Shown here: piece after piece, positions 20,126 to 31,187 of the stretch
How the letters are laid out: each line of letters starts with the position of its first letter
Position numbering within the stretch: position 1 is the first letter of the stretch
Origin: Dichomitus squalens LYAD-421 SS1
Taxonomy: Eukaryota > Basidiomycota > Agaricomycetes > Polyporales > Polyporaceae
DNA: 64,000 bases
Reading direction: 5' to 3'
Assembly: GCF_000275845.1 (NCBI RefSeq)
Contig: NW_006766924.1
Span: 151,603-215,602, forward strand
Notes under the pieces: generated by a model
Told to the model about the DNA's origin: nothing
What the model saw: only the letters and a program-made list of their open reading frames with translations
Databases searched by the model: none
Made by a program: the position numbers and the translations under genes

Positions 20126-21912
20126 ATGAGCGACTATGAGGAAGACGATTGGGATGAGCTCGTGGAGGAGGAGGTTGAACATGACCCGAACAGGTTCGAC
20201 CTCGGGACATGTCTGAACGCCCCAAAAGTGAAGTTCTACACCACGAAGGAACTGCATGGTAAGTATCCGATGCACTTATAGCATCGCCTCCTGCTCATCT
20301 TGAAGCTGCACAGGGCTGATCCACGAAGGCGTGATTGACCTGAATCCTCCCTACCAAAGAGGTGCGTAGTATGCCATCAGTGCCACTCGTATACTCATTT
20401 TCCAAAGAGATCGTCTGGCCCGAGGCCAAGCAGATGAAGCTGCTTGACTCATTATACCGCAACTACTACGTACCTCCTGTCGTATTCGCGGTGTATACGG
20501 ACGACGAGGGCGAGAAGGTGAAATGCTGTGTAGACGGCAAGCAGCGTTTAACTTCCATCCAGAGGTTCTTCGACGGACAAGTGAGTCCTTGCTTCGATCG
20601 CGCCTTCTCGTTTCTAGCAGTCCGTCTGCTGTTCGTGAGTCATGCGCTCCTCCCGCAAGATTCGCCGGCGAAAAGACTCTCTGCCCCAAACAAGAGGTCC
20701 GCCCTGCATTTGCCACCAGAGAGTTGAGGGAACCCTTCGCCCTTGGCTGCTCCCGTCACATGCGATGGGTTTCAGGGCCACATGAAGTCCCGATGTGTCA
20801 CTATCCCGTAATACTGACATCCACATTGTTGTTTGCAGATTGCTTGTGAGTGGACTCCTTTCAAGAGCCCTGATTGCTATTGACAATTGTTAGACAAACA
20901 TCACGAAACTGGGAAGAGCTGGTGGTACACTCGGTCAAATGCACGCAAGAAGTCACGATTAGAAATACCAGATAAATTTAAGGAAATCTTCGCGCAGAAG
21001 ACCATTACGTGTGGTAAGCTTCCTGTTTCACCGCAGCTCACCACATCGGAGTTGTTCTCGCTCACACTGTACAGTCGAGTACGAAGGGCTTCCACACTTG
21101 ATAGAGCGCGACATCTTCCAGAGGGTTCAGCTCGGCGTCGCGCTTACAGCCGCAGGTGCTTCTTCTTCTGTGATAGTTGTGTATTCCTCCTCCCCTTACT
21201 CACTCCCCACAGAAAAGTTGCAAGCGATCTCCTCGCCATGGACAGAATGGATCGGGGAGCTACAGTCGCGCTACGTCTACCTCGAAGACTCGCTCACGCA
21301 AAAGATCAACGTCGCGATCAAGCGCGGGCAGGACTTCCAGCTCATCGCCGGGCTCGTGTACTGCTGCGACATGTACCCCGAGCACTCGCAGCCGCTCTCC
21401 AAGAACCTCGACAAGTGGCTTTCACGCATGGACCCCCCGAAGGAGGATTTCAAGGACCTTATCCGCAGCCTTCTGAGCAGGTTCTGGCACATCGCGGACG
21501 ACTCGAGGCTGAATTTCGCGTTCCAGGACATCCAGAAGCGCGTCGCCCCAGCCGAGTTCGTCTTCACCGGTGAGTATCAGTAATCCCGGCCTAGCGCGTC
21601 ATGCAGTATGAATCGTGAGGCTGATCTATGTGACATGCAGGCGTGATACTCTACGTCTTGCGGGACCTGCCCGCGCAAGATCAGGCGCAGGCAATATACC
21701 AGCTGCGCACGGACATCCGAAAGAAGCATCCGGACATCCGACTGCGCACCGACATCATCCGCGATCTGTGGGTGCTCGTCGAGGCCGCGGCGGAGGGCGC
21801 GGAGCGGAAAGGGAAGCAGGGGAAGAAGAAGGGGCGTCGCATAAAGGACGACGAGGACGAGAACATGGACTACGACGAGGAGTACCCCCCGCGGAAACAG
21901 CGGCGCAAATAA
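20126..21912 (+). CDS. DUF262 (ParB/GmrS-like) domain protein
   Basis: Eight exons: 20126-20258, 20314-20361, 20408-20580, 20839-20845, 20894-21013, 21075-21155, 21213-21569 and 21641-21912. All phases close, giving 396 residues. An acidic N-terminus (MSDYEEDDWDELVEEEVEHD) leads into the DUF262 core: NPPYQREIVW, LDSLYRNYYVPPVVFAV and the signature DGKQRLTSIQRFFDGQ. A helical middle (about residues 140-320) follows, and the C-terminus is highly charged (KGKQGKKKGRRIK, then acidic, then PPRKQRRK), suggesting nuclear or nucleic-acid contact. In bacteria the domain forms the NTP-dependent half of GmrSD type IV restriction enzymes and similar defence proteins; the GmrD nuclease (HNH) part is absent here. 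Fungal function is unknown. The 7-nt fourth exon is needed to keep frame and restores Q-IAYKH. The third intron (258 nt) is unusually long. Confidence 0.85.
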
Positions 21913-22170
21913 CACGCGGGCGGGCAATAACCTGATACATCATGATGGCAGCCTTGGCTCGGACTGCTACGCTGCGCTGTTGATTTTGTTTTCTATCATG
22001 ATAATTGTCTGTAAGAGACGGATGCTGCACAGTACTTTACTGTACCTCCCTACCAATCCTGCGACACCATATGTCTTGCGCAACCCACATCCCCAGGATC
22101 TTGCTACATGCTGTATGTAGTCGAGCGCTTCGACCCAGTCCACGTACCGTCTACGCAATCCTTCCAATGC

Positions 22171-23665
22171 TCACCCAGTGTACTTTGCCCTCGCCGTGTA
22201 CCAAATCCCGTCGGGGTCCGTAACGGTCCTAGCGTGTTTCAGCAGCAGCTTGTCCCGCTCCTTCGCGTCGACCGCGACGTCCGCGAGGAACGGCGCGATC
22301 TCCTCGATCTTCCAGCGCGGCCGCGCGATGAAGAGCTCCACGAAGCGCGCTCCGGGCTCGGCGGGCAGTTCCGAGGATGGGAAGTACGTAAGAAGTGAGG
22401 TGGGTGGATCGGCGAGCGTGTCGGGTGAGGTGAGGTAGTTGCCCTTGGGGATTGAGAGGAAGGTGAGTGTACAGGAAGGAGAAGTGAAGCAGAGAGGACC
22501 TACGGCAAGGAGCGGGAGGGAGACGTGTTCTTCGAAGGTGTCCCCGACAGCCTTGCGCCACTCGCCGAGGAAGGCCTTCTCTGGCGTTGGCTCGTTCTGA
22601 GGTATTCATCGTCAGTGCCCATCAGTACATGCCGTGGGATGTGAGGGATGGGAGGCATACCCTGTACGCGCGCAAGATGCCCAGGCCGACCTCCCGAATG
22701 ACAGCGTTCACGTCCATCTCCCACGTCCCCGCGTCTTCGTCAAACCGACCGAACCAGGACATGACCTGGCGGGAGACGTCCCTTTTGATGTCGTGCTCGT
22801 CCTCGAGGGAGGAGGTGAGGGTCAAGATAGGCGCCGCTGTGTGCGAGAGGGAGAGGGAAACGAGATTGGTGAGGAGGAGCTCGAGGATCGTTGTAAGGTG
22901 TGAGAGCGCAATTGGACGGAGCTCGCCTGGGCGGATAGCAGTAGTATTGTCAGTCTGATGTATTGCGTATGAGACTGAGATGAGTATCTACCGTTGAGCA
23001 TGAGCACGCGTCTGTCGCGAAGACCCTTGTCCAGCTCAGCGTCGCTGGCTTGGATCATGGCTCGCGCGTCATCATACTTGAATCGCTGTCTTCTCTGTGC
23101 TCATGCTCAGTGGTTAGCGAGATCAAATTCCCAAAGATTAGCAAGCTTCAGTATGGACACTCACGGACGTAGTGTCGTCGTCGTCGTCGCTGACCATGTC
23201 TTCATCTTCGTGGCCCTCGTCATACTCCTGTCCTCGCAGGAGCAACTTGAGCTTGTACAGGCGGGGAACGCTGGGCACAAGTTCGATGACCTCATTCAAC
23301 TGGTCACGAATAAAGACTTCCTCTACTGGTTCTGGTTCATCATTTTCTACGTGTGACACAGCGGGGTCTGGTGTGACTACACAGACCGAATTTGAGAGAA
23401 CAACGGAGCGGATGGTATAAGTTTTGTCCGCTGTGCACAGGACGGCGTCGTCCTCTGGAGCGCCTTTGATGGTGAACCTAACGAGCATAGTCAGTCGATG
23501 GGCATTTTGATGGACGTGCAGAAAGGGGGCGTACTGCGGAGGCTTATCGAGGCTGGCGACGGAAGCCTCGATAAGCTTGCAGAGATCGGGTGGAAGCTCG
23601 AGTAGTTTGAAAGCGCCAGTGTCTGATTGAGATGCAGGCGAGAACCGGAGTTCATATTCGGCCAT
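22171..23665 (-). CDS. DCC1: Sister chromatid cohesion protein Dcc1
   Basis: Six exons: 23535-23665, 23165-23477, 22992-23094, 22661-22926, 22504-22596 and 22171-22443. All phases close and give 392 residues, close to human DSCC1 (393). Diagnostic stretches are FKLLELPPDLCKLIE, DDAVLCTADKTYTIRSVVLS, KYDDARAMIQASDAEL and, near the end, RPRWKIEEIAPFLADV. Dcc1 joins Ctf8 and Ctf18 in the alternative RFC clamp loader, which acts on PCNA at forks and supports cohesion. The second exon ends in an acidic loop (EDEDMVSDDDDD). The first exon contains a perfect 13-bp inverted repeat (23542-23554 with 23564-23576). The gene is convergent with the DUF262 gene, 258 bp between stops. Confidence 0.92.
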
Positions 23666-23877
23666 AGTACTGTTCAGGTATAAGTTTGCACCCTCTTATC
23701 CAAGGAGCAGGATGTGGCTGCACAGCGGTGATAGTCGTTGGTTGAGAAGTTGCTGGACACCAGCAAGACGCGCTGCCAAAACGCGGTTCGACGTTGTTCG
23801 GGCGTCTAGTGAACCACACTGCGACGAACTATCATAGGCACAACCAGACGTTATTTGTTGCCTCACAGTTTCTTCTA

Positions 23878-24349
23878 TGGTGCAGTTCACTTAAACGCCT
23901 CCACTTTTGTACGCTGTTAGGCGCCGTGTCATAAGTCCTCCAGATATTCATGATCTCGGTCAATTTTGTGTGAATTTCAAGGAATCGAACAGAGGAAGCG
24001 ATCCCCAAAGGGGATTCTCGATAGGGTGAGAACTGGCAAAAATGGCCGTACCAGTTCTGCCACGGCACGTGATCTGGGCGTCTATATCCCCAAAGAGTAA
24101 TTTTATGCTTATATAATACCATACCATTGCCTGTACAGATCGGCATCCTTGAACTTGGGCCATGTATGGGAGGGTTCAGACACTATCGTGTCGTGGGGTA
24201 ACGGCTCTATGGAGGTTCCTTGGGCTTGCACTTCCATCTGTGCAGCCTGGTAAGTAATGACAACCGATTCGAGCATACTGCCAAGTCACGTGACACATAA
24301 GCGCGCGCTTAATCGCGTACAAAAGTGGAGGTGTTTAAGTGAACTGCAC
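23878..24349. mobile_element. MITE-like element with 37-bp terminal inverted repeats
   Basis: Arms 23878-23914 and 24313-24349 are inverted copies matching at 36 of 37 positions (outer end TGGTGCAGTTCACTTAAACG). Both outer ends abut the dinucleotide TA (23876-23877 and 24350-24351), as expected from the TA target duplication of Tc1/mariner-type elements. The 472-bp unit has no convincing transposase frame, so it would be non-autonomous. It sits between DCC1 and the next element, outside any gene. Confidence 0.8.
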
Positions 24350-24351
24350 CA

Positions 24352-25150
24352 TAATACACAAGCACTACAACTGGATCTATGCGGATACCCCGTAATGCTA
24401 CCGGACAGTCCCTTTGGGTCACCAACCTCCCGCGATGAGGACCTCTTCTTCTGGATGGACTCGGCGACTCGTGCTGAATTGCTGTTCAGACAAGTCCAAA
24501 AGTTCAGAATTGGCCCAAGCATATGGGTCTGGTATGAGACTTCCTCCGTCGTCACCCTTCCTATCAGAAGTTCTTTCGTCTCCTGTTGATCACCGCGCTG
24601 TACCAGTCTTGAGTTTGACTCTCGGGCTCCAGGCGCTATTGCGCCTGAAAATGTCGTCTGTGTCCCAAAAAATGGTGAGTTGTATCAGACTCCACGTCAA
24701 ACTTATGGAGAGCATGATAGGTGGCGAACGCGAAATCCGAACCCACCCTAAGACCCTGGATCAAGCAAGCGTTGCCTGGCCAATGGCATAGTAGGGAAAT
24801 GACTAGGAATAACCGTACGATCGAGCATATACTCAAGTTGGGTGTCATGGACGTTACCTTGCTACCTTTATGGTGATAAGTGGCGACCTTGAAAGGGATC
24901 TCTAACCAGAGCTTCTCCGCTTGAGGATAGCTCTAAGGGTTGTCTTCCGTTGCTTAGCACTACCGCATTCCATCGATAGTGAGGGACTGGGCGATGCCAA
25001 GGACTTCGGTCAGTGGATTTTGACCTTACTGTTGAGGCTGCTTAAGAGCGGCCGGAAGTCAAGTCGATAAACATGAGACGAAGCCAGCGTGGAAAGTGGT
25101 CGCATCAAGCGCTGAGCGCAAGCGACCCTTTACGCTACCTTGATGGATCA
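24352..25150. other. Spacer between two TIR elements
   Basis: Only short frames and no recognisable motif. One frame at 24414-24791 is open for 125 codons but resembles nothing known and has no supporting splice or start context. Confidence 0.4.
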
Positions 25151-25864
25151 TACTAGCGCTGCACCAGAAGTGCAAATAGTGAAATCTTGCAACAGAAGTG
25201 CAAATTGAGGCGCTATTCATCAGATCCTCATCAAATAACCTGATTATTTTTGCGTCGTGTGCGTATGAAGCTACTCTATGGTCTCGTAAAAGAATTGGAC
25301 AAAACGGCCTTGAGGTTGTCGAGATATTTGACTATTAGTTGGGAAGATGAGGGGTTTGACGACATCAATGGCCTCGGCTCACTGTTCTTGCAGTCTGATT
25401 CTCTCCAAGTTTCAATGTGTGTTCTTAAAGTGCAAGAAGAACTTACGTCTATTTTTCCGAGGCTATAGGAGCAATAGGTAGGCTTAGAGAGCTGAACGAG
25501 TTCCTGAGCGTGACAAGCAGCCACCTTCGGGCTGTCGGAGCTCCAAAAGGACCTGATCTCAGTCGTGCTCAGCCGGGATAGCGGAGGTGTGTGTCTTGTC
25601 CTAGTGGGGTTACAAAATGCCGCCGATTGCCGTTCGACAGCGTGACGCCGCCGTTACTGAGACGCTCCAACTAGTTGCATTACTGTTGCACTCAATCTTC
25701 TCTCTCGGGTCTCCCAATCGCTCCGTTCTTGAAGCTCAAAAAACTATAGGTGATAGGTGAGATATCACAGAATGTACTTATGAAGATCCGGGAGTACAAT
25801 CTCGAGTGAGTCGGGAGATTTTGAGTAAGGGCGCGAATTTTGCACTTCTGGTGCAGCGCTAGTA
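25151..25864. mobile_element. Second TIR element, 714 bp, with perfect 26-bp inverted ends
   Basis: Positions 25151-25176 (TACTAGCGCTGCACCAGAAG and on) and 25839-25864 are perfect inverted copies over 26 bp. The outermost TA on each side may be the target duplication. A subterminal copy of the tip (AACAGAAGTGCAAATT, about 25191-25206) repeats the arm. Inside, 25250-25468 is an open plus-strand frame (MKLLYGLVKELDKTALRLS...), and a further coding-like run (AIGRLRELNEFLSVTSSHLR) follows in another frame. It looks like a captured gene fragment rather than a transposase. Its ends differ from those of the element at 23878. Confidence 0.7.
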
Positions 25865-26257
25865 TCGTCGAGCCGCAGTCGGATGTGCATCGCGCACAAC
25901 AGGATAGGACGATTGAACTACTACAGTTGTAGTGAGAGCAAAGCCGCAGGAAGCCCTCTGCCAATCTACGCAAACCTGCCTTTCAGAGGAGCACGTGGAA
26001 GGGCATGTGCTTGAGACCGGGGAGCTGACCGAGGTCTACCAGAGCGCTGGATACGAAATTACCGTCGTCGCCTCGAAGGTCTCCTGAACAGCGCACAAGA
26101 CAGCTCTGTCACATCGATATATCCGGCTTCCGAACAATATACATGTAGTCCATGAGGCTGACCACATCACCTAGCTGGGACGCCGTCACTAGTCGTACAT
26201 AGTATTTCGTCGCAGATCGTTATAGGATTTCTTGTTACAGCGTTCTAAGGATACATA

Positions 26258-29200
26258 TTACCACTTAGTAGGACTGGAAAACATGTTGTGAGCTGTTAAG
26301 CATGACAAGTGGAACCAACCATCAGCAACTTACCCGAAGGATCCACCCGGAGGAAGGACTTTGAGAGGGGCAGATGCGCCATCTGCATTGTTGAAGAAGA
26401 CAGTATTGCCCCACCACGTCTGGATGGTATGCTTTCCAATGTTCCCATTGTCAGGATACTGCAGCATGAAGAAGATCAAGATGGCAGAGACGGCAACACC
26501 GGAGTCGAGTGCAGCAGAAAGTACGTCTGCATTTCCATCATTAGCCTCACGCCCCAGTCAGGTGAGAAGGCCTGGCGCAACCGAACTCACAATTGTACTT
26601 CGTCCACCACGAGAAGTGACGCCGACGGATGACATAGTTGAACGTGAAGCCAACGATCGACCAGGGCACGTAGTTGAACGCGGTCGCGGGCGGGATGGCG
26701 CCTGTGCCGCTGAAGATGACGGGGAAGTTGACGTACTTGAAGAACGAGTTCGGCCACTTGAGTGTGATGAGCCACCCGGCGACCGGCGCGACAGCCCCCA
26801 AGAGGAAGAAGAACACGAGCCCGCTGTAGGACAAGATAAGCCAAGGCGTGGGGAAGGGAGCACGAGATCGGACGGACTAGTAGATTTGGCCCTTGGAAAA
26901 TTGCCTCGCGGGCCCGATGACGCCCCAGATGATAGATGCGGTTCCGAAGACTTGCGTGGATGGGCACTGGGATAGCGCTTAGCGTGGAGCGTAAATCGCA
27001 AAAAAGTACATGTAGACTTACGATGAAGCCGTTGGACTGGTTGGGCGTACATATGTCTGGAATGTTAGTGAACATCCATGCCTGCACGCCGAGCTGCACC
27101 GTCCCTGCGATGATCGTCGCAACCACTTGCGCCCAGAACATAGGCCGCGGTGGGATCTTCATGTAGTGGCCGAGCTTGAAGTCGGAGGTGAAGGTGAGCG
27201 CCTGGGCCATCGTGATGTATCCCCACGTCTTGAACATCATCATGGCGATAGGACGTCCGGGGAGGGCGTAACCGATTATGAGCTCGGTTATGACGCTAAT
27301 GGGCGGTTCGGTGAGTACACGGAGCAAGGATGGTGCATGAGAGTATTCACTTCAGGCCAATCTGTTGATTGGTGATGGCTTGAATCATACCGATGGGGAT
27401 CGTGTACACGAACGCTTTGAGTCCCCACAGTCAGGATATGCCCAAGCCTTTTCAGGTAAGATGTCCTTACATATGATGAGAGCAAGGACGAATGCCCAGA
27501 CCGGGAACTGCGTGTGCCAAACCTCGATGGAAATAATGCCGAAGACGAACATCGTGACTAGAGCGGAATTAGCCCATGACCAACGTAAACGGTCGAAAAT
27601 ACTCACGGAAGATCGTTGCGTACCACCACTCGGGCACCTGCGGGTACTTCGACATCAAGCGGGCGTGGATGTCAGGCTGCTCGCTCATAGAACGCCTGGA
27701 CTGCACCCAGATCTGCTTGCGGAAGTAGAGGAAGGTGTGCATGAGGGTCGCGGTGATCGAGGCAAACGAGAGACCGTAGGAGAGCGCGAAGGTAGTGGAG
27801 AGGAACAGCGGGCTGTAAGCCTCGTACTTCGCAACGTTCAGCGTCGTATCGTCGTTGATGATCTTGGACACATCGTAGCTCTGGCCGAAGCGGTCGAATG
27901 ACGTGCGAGACGATATCCTATGGACACTTTGTGTAAGCCAGTCGTCCTATGCATACTCACAAAGCGTCAACTCACGGCATGAACTGACTGAACCAGACAT
28001 TCGTGTAATATAGGATAGGGACAATGAGCCCTGCAGCTGTGTGAGTTCTGAAGATGACTCGAAATCACAGATGTGACACTTACAGAAGAAGAACACGAAG
28101 CCGGCAGCAATGTTGGCCTCGGCCCACCATGGCGTCGCCAACGGAGATCCGATGTACGCAATTTGCGCCCAATCGAAGGTGATCAATGACATGCCCTAAC
28201 GAACATCAAACACAACAACGAGACTGAACAGCGAGTGTAACTCACCAGCCCACTGCTGTATCCAAACAGTTGATTGACGACAACGTTGTTGGGCGCAATC
28301 CAGCAGACCCAATTGAAGAACGAGAGCGCCTGGAAGATGTACCCGGGGAAAAAGTACCAGCAAGTGGAGCATGCGAACGCGATGAAGAAGAACTTCTCGC
28401 GACTCATGCCACCTCGGTTACCCATGCCCGCGTAGACATTCTGGTGGAGGGTGTTGAAGAGTGCGCAAGTGACAAGGTTAGCGGGCCAGACTGATGGTAT
28501 GTCTGAGTGAGGGGGAAATAGTATGGCATTCGATGAACCTACTCATAGAAGGAGGCTGGACGAGGAAACGCCGGGCGATACCACCAATCGAGAAGCCGAT
28601 CTAGATCGTGCCTGTCAGATGCGCAGCCTTCATCAACATACTGCGCACGCACAAGTTGTGTGCTCATAACCACCATCCACTGGTCTAGAGTTGCAAGGTA
28701 AAGCGGATGAGCTGTTGTGAGATCGCCTTCGATGGGGAAGTACGCACATGAGAAGTTGTAAATCTGGTTGTAGTACACCCGCTGTACAGCGACGATATCG
28801 GTCTGCAGCAATGGTGATGAACATCCTGAATCCACCATCCGCGACTTACAACATACCGCATAGGCCGATCCAGCCCCGACACTGGCCATGATGGTTATTA
28901 GGACATGTTCTTTGACGTTAAATGGACCAGGGTTCAGTGGGATGCCAAAAATCTTGTAGTTCGGCATGAACTTTGCCCAAGCACGGCCCACAGGGAAGGA
29001 GATTAGCTGAGCAACGATCTGGGCGGGGTTGTTAGAGACCGCTCATCGTGCGAATAGATGTAGCAGTCTTACTCCAGTGACGTTAACAGCCGGAAAACGG
29101 AAGAAGAAGAACTGGTTCATGCCGGGAATAATGATCGCCCAGATGAGTCCAATCACCCAGACGCGCAACGATGATACGGGCATGGTTGGGTCATCGGTGT

Positions 29201-29518
29201 TGGCGACCGCAGAGCGGACCTCGGGATAGGGAGAGTCGTCCTCTAACGAGTGTTGGGGTCAATGAGCGCATATATCGAGGTAAGAGGTGAAAGGGGTACG
29301 CACCAAGAAAGACGGCATCCTTGTCAATGTTCGGGTCATCAAATTCCGCAATGATGTCCTGGACCTTAGGGATGTCTGCCAAGACGAAAACAACGCTTTT
29401 TAGAGACTGACGAGCGGATGAGCCTGGATCACTCACGGGCCTTCTCGACGTCAACCTTCTCCTCGATGGAGGCCGCGCTGGTGCTGTTGCGCTCGGAACT
29501 CTCAGCGTTGTGTGCCAT
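26258..29518 (-). CDS. Oligopeptide transporter (OPT family)
   Basis: Eighteen exons: 29437-29518, 29304-29375, 29073-29242, 28857-29018, 28748-28802, 28653-28684, 28543-28600, 28246-28490, 28084-28195, 27976-28030, 27607-27917, 27471-27557, 27351-27414, 27022-27295, 26878-26966, 26591-26823, 26334-26526 and 26258-26273. Introns are 49-64 nt; all phases close and give 769 residues, normal for fungal OPT proteins. The two family hallmarks are present: NPGPFNVKEH near the start and KIPPRPMFWAQ in the second half. Others are YAGMGNRGG, YNQIYNFSYQWM, VWHTQFPVWAFV and ELIIGYALPGRP. A hydrophilic N-terminal tail of about 80 residues precedes about 14-16 membrane spans. The family imports small peptides or glutathione with protons at the plasma membrane. 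The last coding exon is only 16 nt (GPTKW, stop). Confidence 0.93.
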
Positions 29519-31187
29519 GGCGGGGTAAGAGGTGGGAGGACCTGCGGACGTGGGGACGTACGGGCGAGGGTTCTTGTACCCCGTGCGAGTCCTACTCCCT
29601 GACGCGATAAGAGACGCCACTTGTGTCTCGAGGGAATGCGCTCATTCGTGCGCCTTGGACCACGCCTTATCACAGTGTACGGTCCTGCCAAGCGTGGGTC
29701 TGCGGCCACCGCACCCAGGTCGTGGATCATGCGCCATTACGGTAGCATGCCTGACGGCTAACCCGCATGTGCGCATGAACACATCCGCAGGAACGTGCGC
29801 CCAGCTCAGGGCCTTATGAGCGGTATGACTTCCGCCGAACGTCGCTGTCTCACTAGAAGGTTGTACTCGATGAAGGAAGGCATGACAGCGTCTTGCGATG
29901 AAGTTGTGCAGACCTGCTCTCATCGGCATGTGAGAACGGCTAGGCTTCTCATGCCATCGCTAGAACCGAGGGAACTTGTGAGCTACTTTGGGCCGCGAGC
30001 CTAAAATTGCGAACGGACCATGTAAGCTCGAAAGCGATGGAAGGTTCCTTGCTGCTACTTTGGAATAGCCACCACGCTCCGTGGACGTCTAATGAAGCCA
30101 GGGACGATAGATAGTGGTGGAGAGCGCCAGGGCGGCAGTCCGGACCTGCAGGAAATGGCCCGGGATGACCTTGCGGGCGCGTTGAATCTTGGTAATTAAC
30201 GCATGGAGGAGTGTTTGCGACGTTCCTCCGCAGCACCCGGTGTACTCCCAAAAAGGTTCACAATGACGTGCGCTGTGGACTTATTTTGGCTTTCCCCGCC
30301 TAGAATCACATAGGACGCGTGGAACAGGCAGAGGAAGCGTGGAGGACTTCGATAACACGGCCCGCAACACCTGGATTGTTCGCCTCTCGGACTCCGTCAT
30401 TGACAGCATAGTAGCCATTGCACTTGGATATCGGCCTACAAACAATTCAGCGAAAACGTAGATATGTCAGGCGGCGTAACTTACGGTCCCATCCGGTGTA
30501 TCCGGAGCTCGGAAAGGCCTGAGCGACATTCACAGCGACATGGAACTCGGCGCCGCATCTAGAAGCTCATGATACAGAGTCAGTGGAGTTCTTTGGGCAT
30601 TGGGAGATCGCAGTATCGGTGAGCCAACCTCCGGCGATGCCGAGTGTCCAGAACCGGATAGTTGCAGCGTCCGCCAGATGGCGGAATGGCAAGGGGGGGA
30701 TTGCTTAAGCCGATAAAATCTGCCAAACTAACAGCTTTCTGCCGCCAAACAAGGGCAGCGGGACCTGACCCTGAAGAGCATCAGGTGAGATAGGAGCTGT
30801 CGAGCGGGTCGAATGCGCTCGAGCAGAATCAAGGAGTGTGGATTAGTTTCAGGAACTATCGTTAAAAAAGGGAATCGTCGGACTAATGCATGGACGAGTT
30901 CCCGCAGCACCATATGGCTGGAAGGCGTTTTCAGTCTTCCACCGGAGGCCGTTCACAGCTGCGAGTGCACACGACCGGCGAGAATCCCCTGAACCCTCTG
31001 CTCAGATAGTTAAAGCGGGAAAAAGTAGAGGTCCTGGAAGCTGTCTGAAGTCATTTAGGATGCAGTCAGGACCAACGACGTTCGGAGAGGTCGCCGCCCC
31101 ACGTGATAGGGATTTTATCCAATAGGCGCCCATCGACATCTCAGCCACCCTAGCCTATGGTCCACTTACCGCACCTCCACATCAAGC
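29519..31187. other. Intergenic region upstream of the OPT and RRP17 genes
   Basis: This 1.67-kb spacer lies between two divergent genes and so carries both promoters. All frames are short and unrelated to known families; I see no repeat or RNA gene. Confidence 0.45.
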
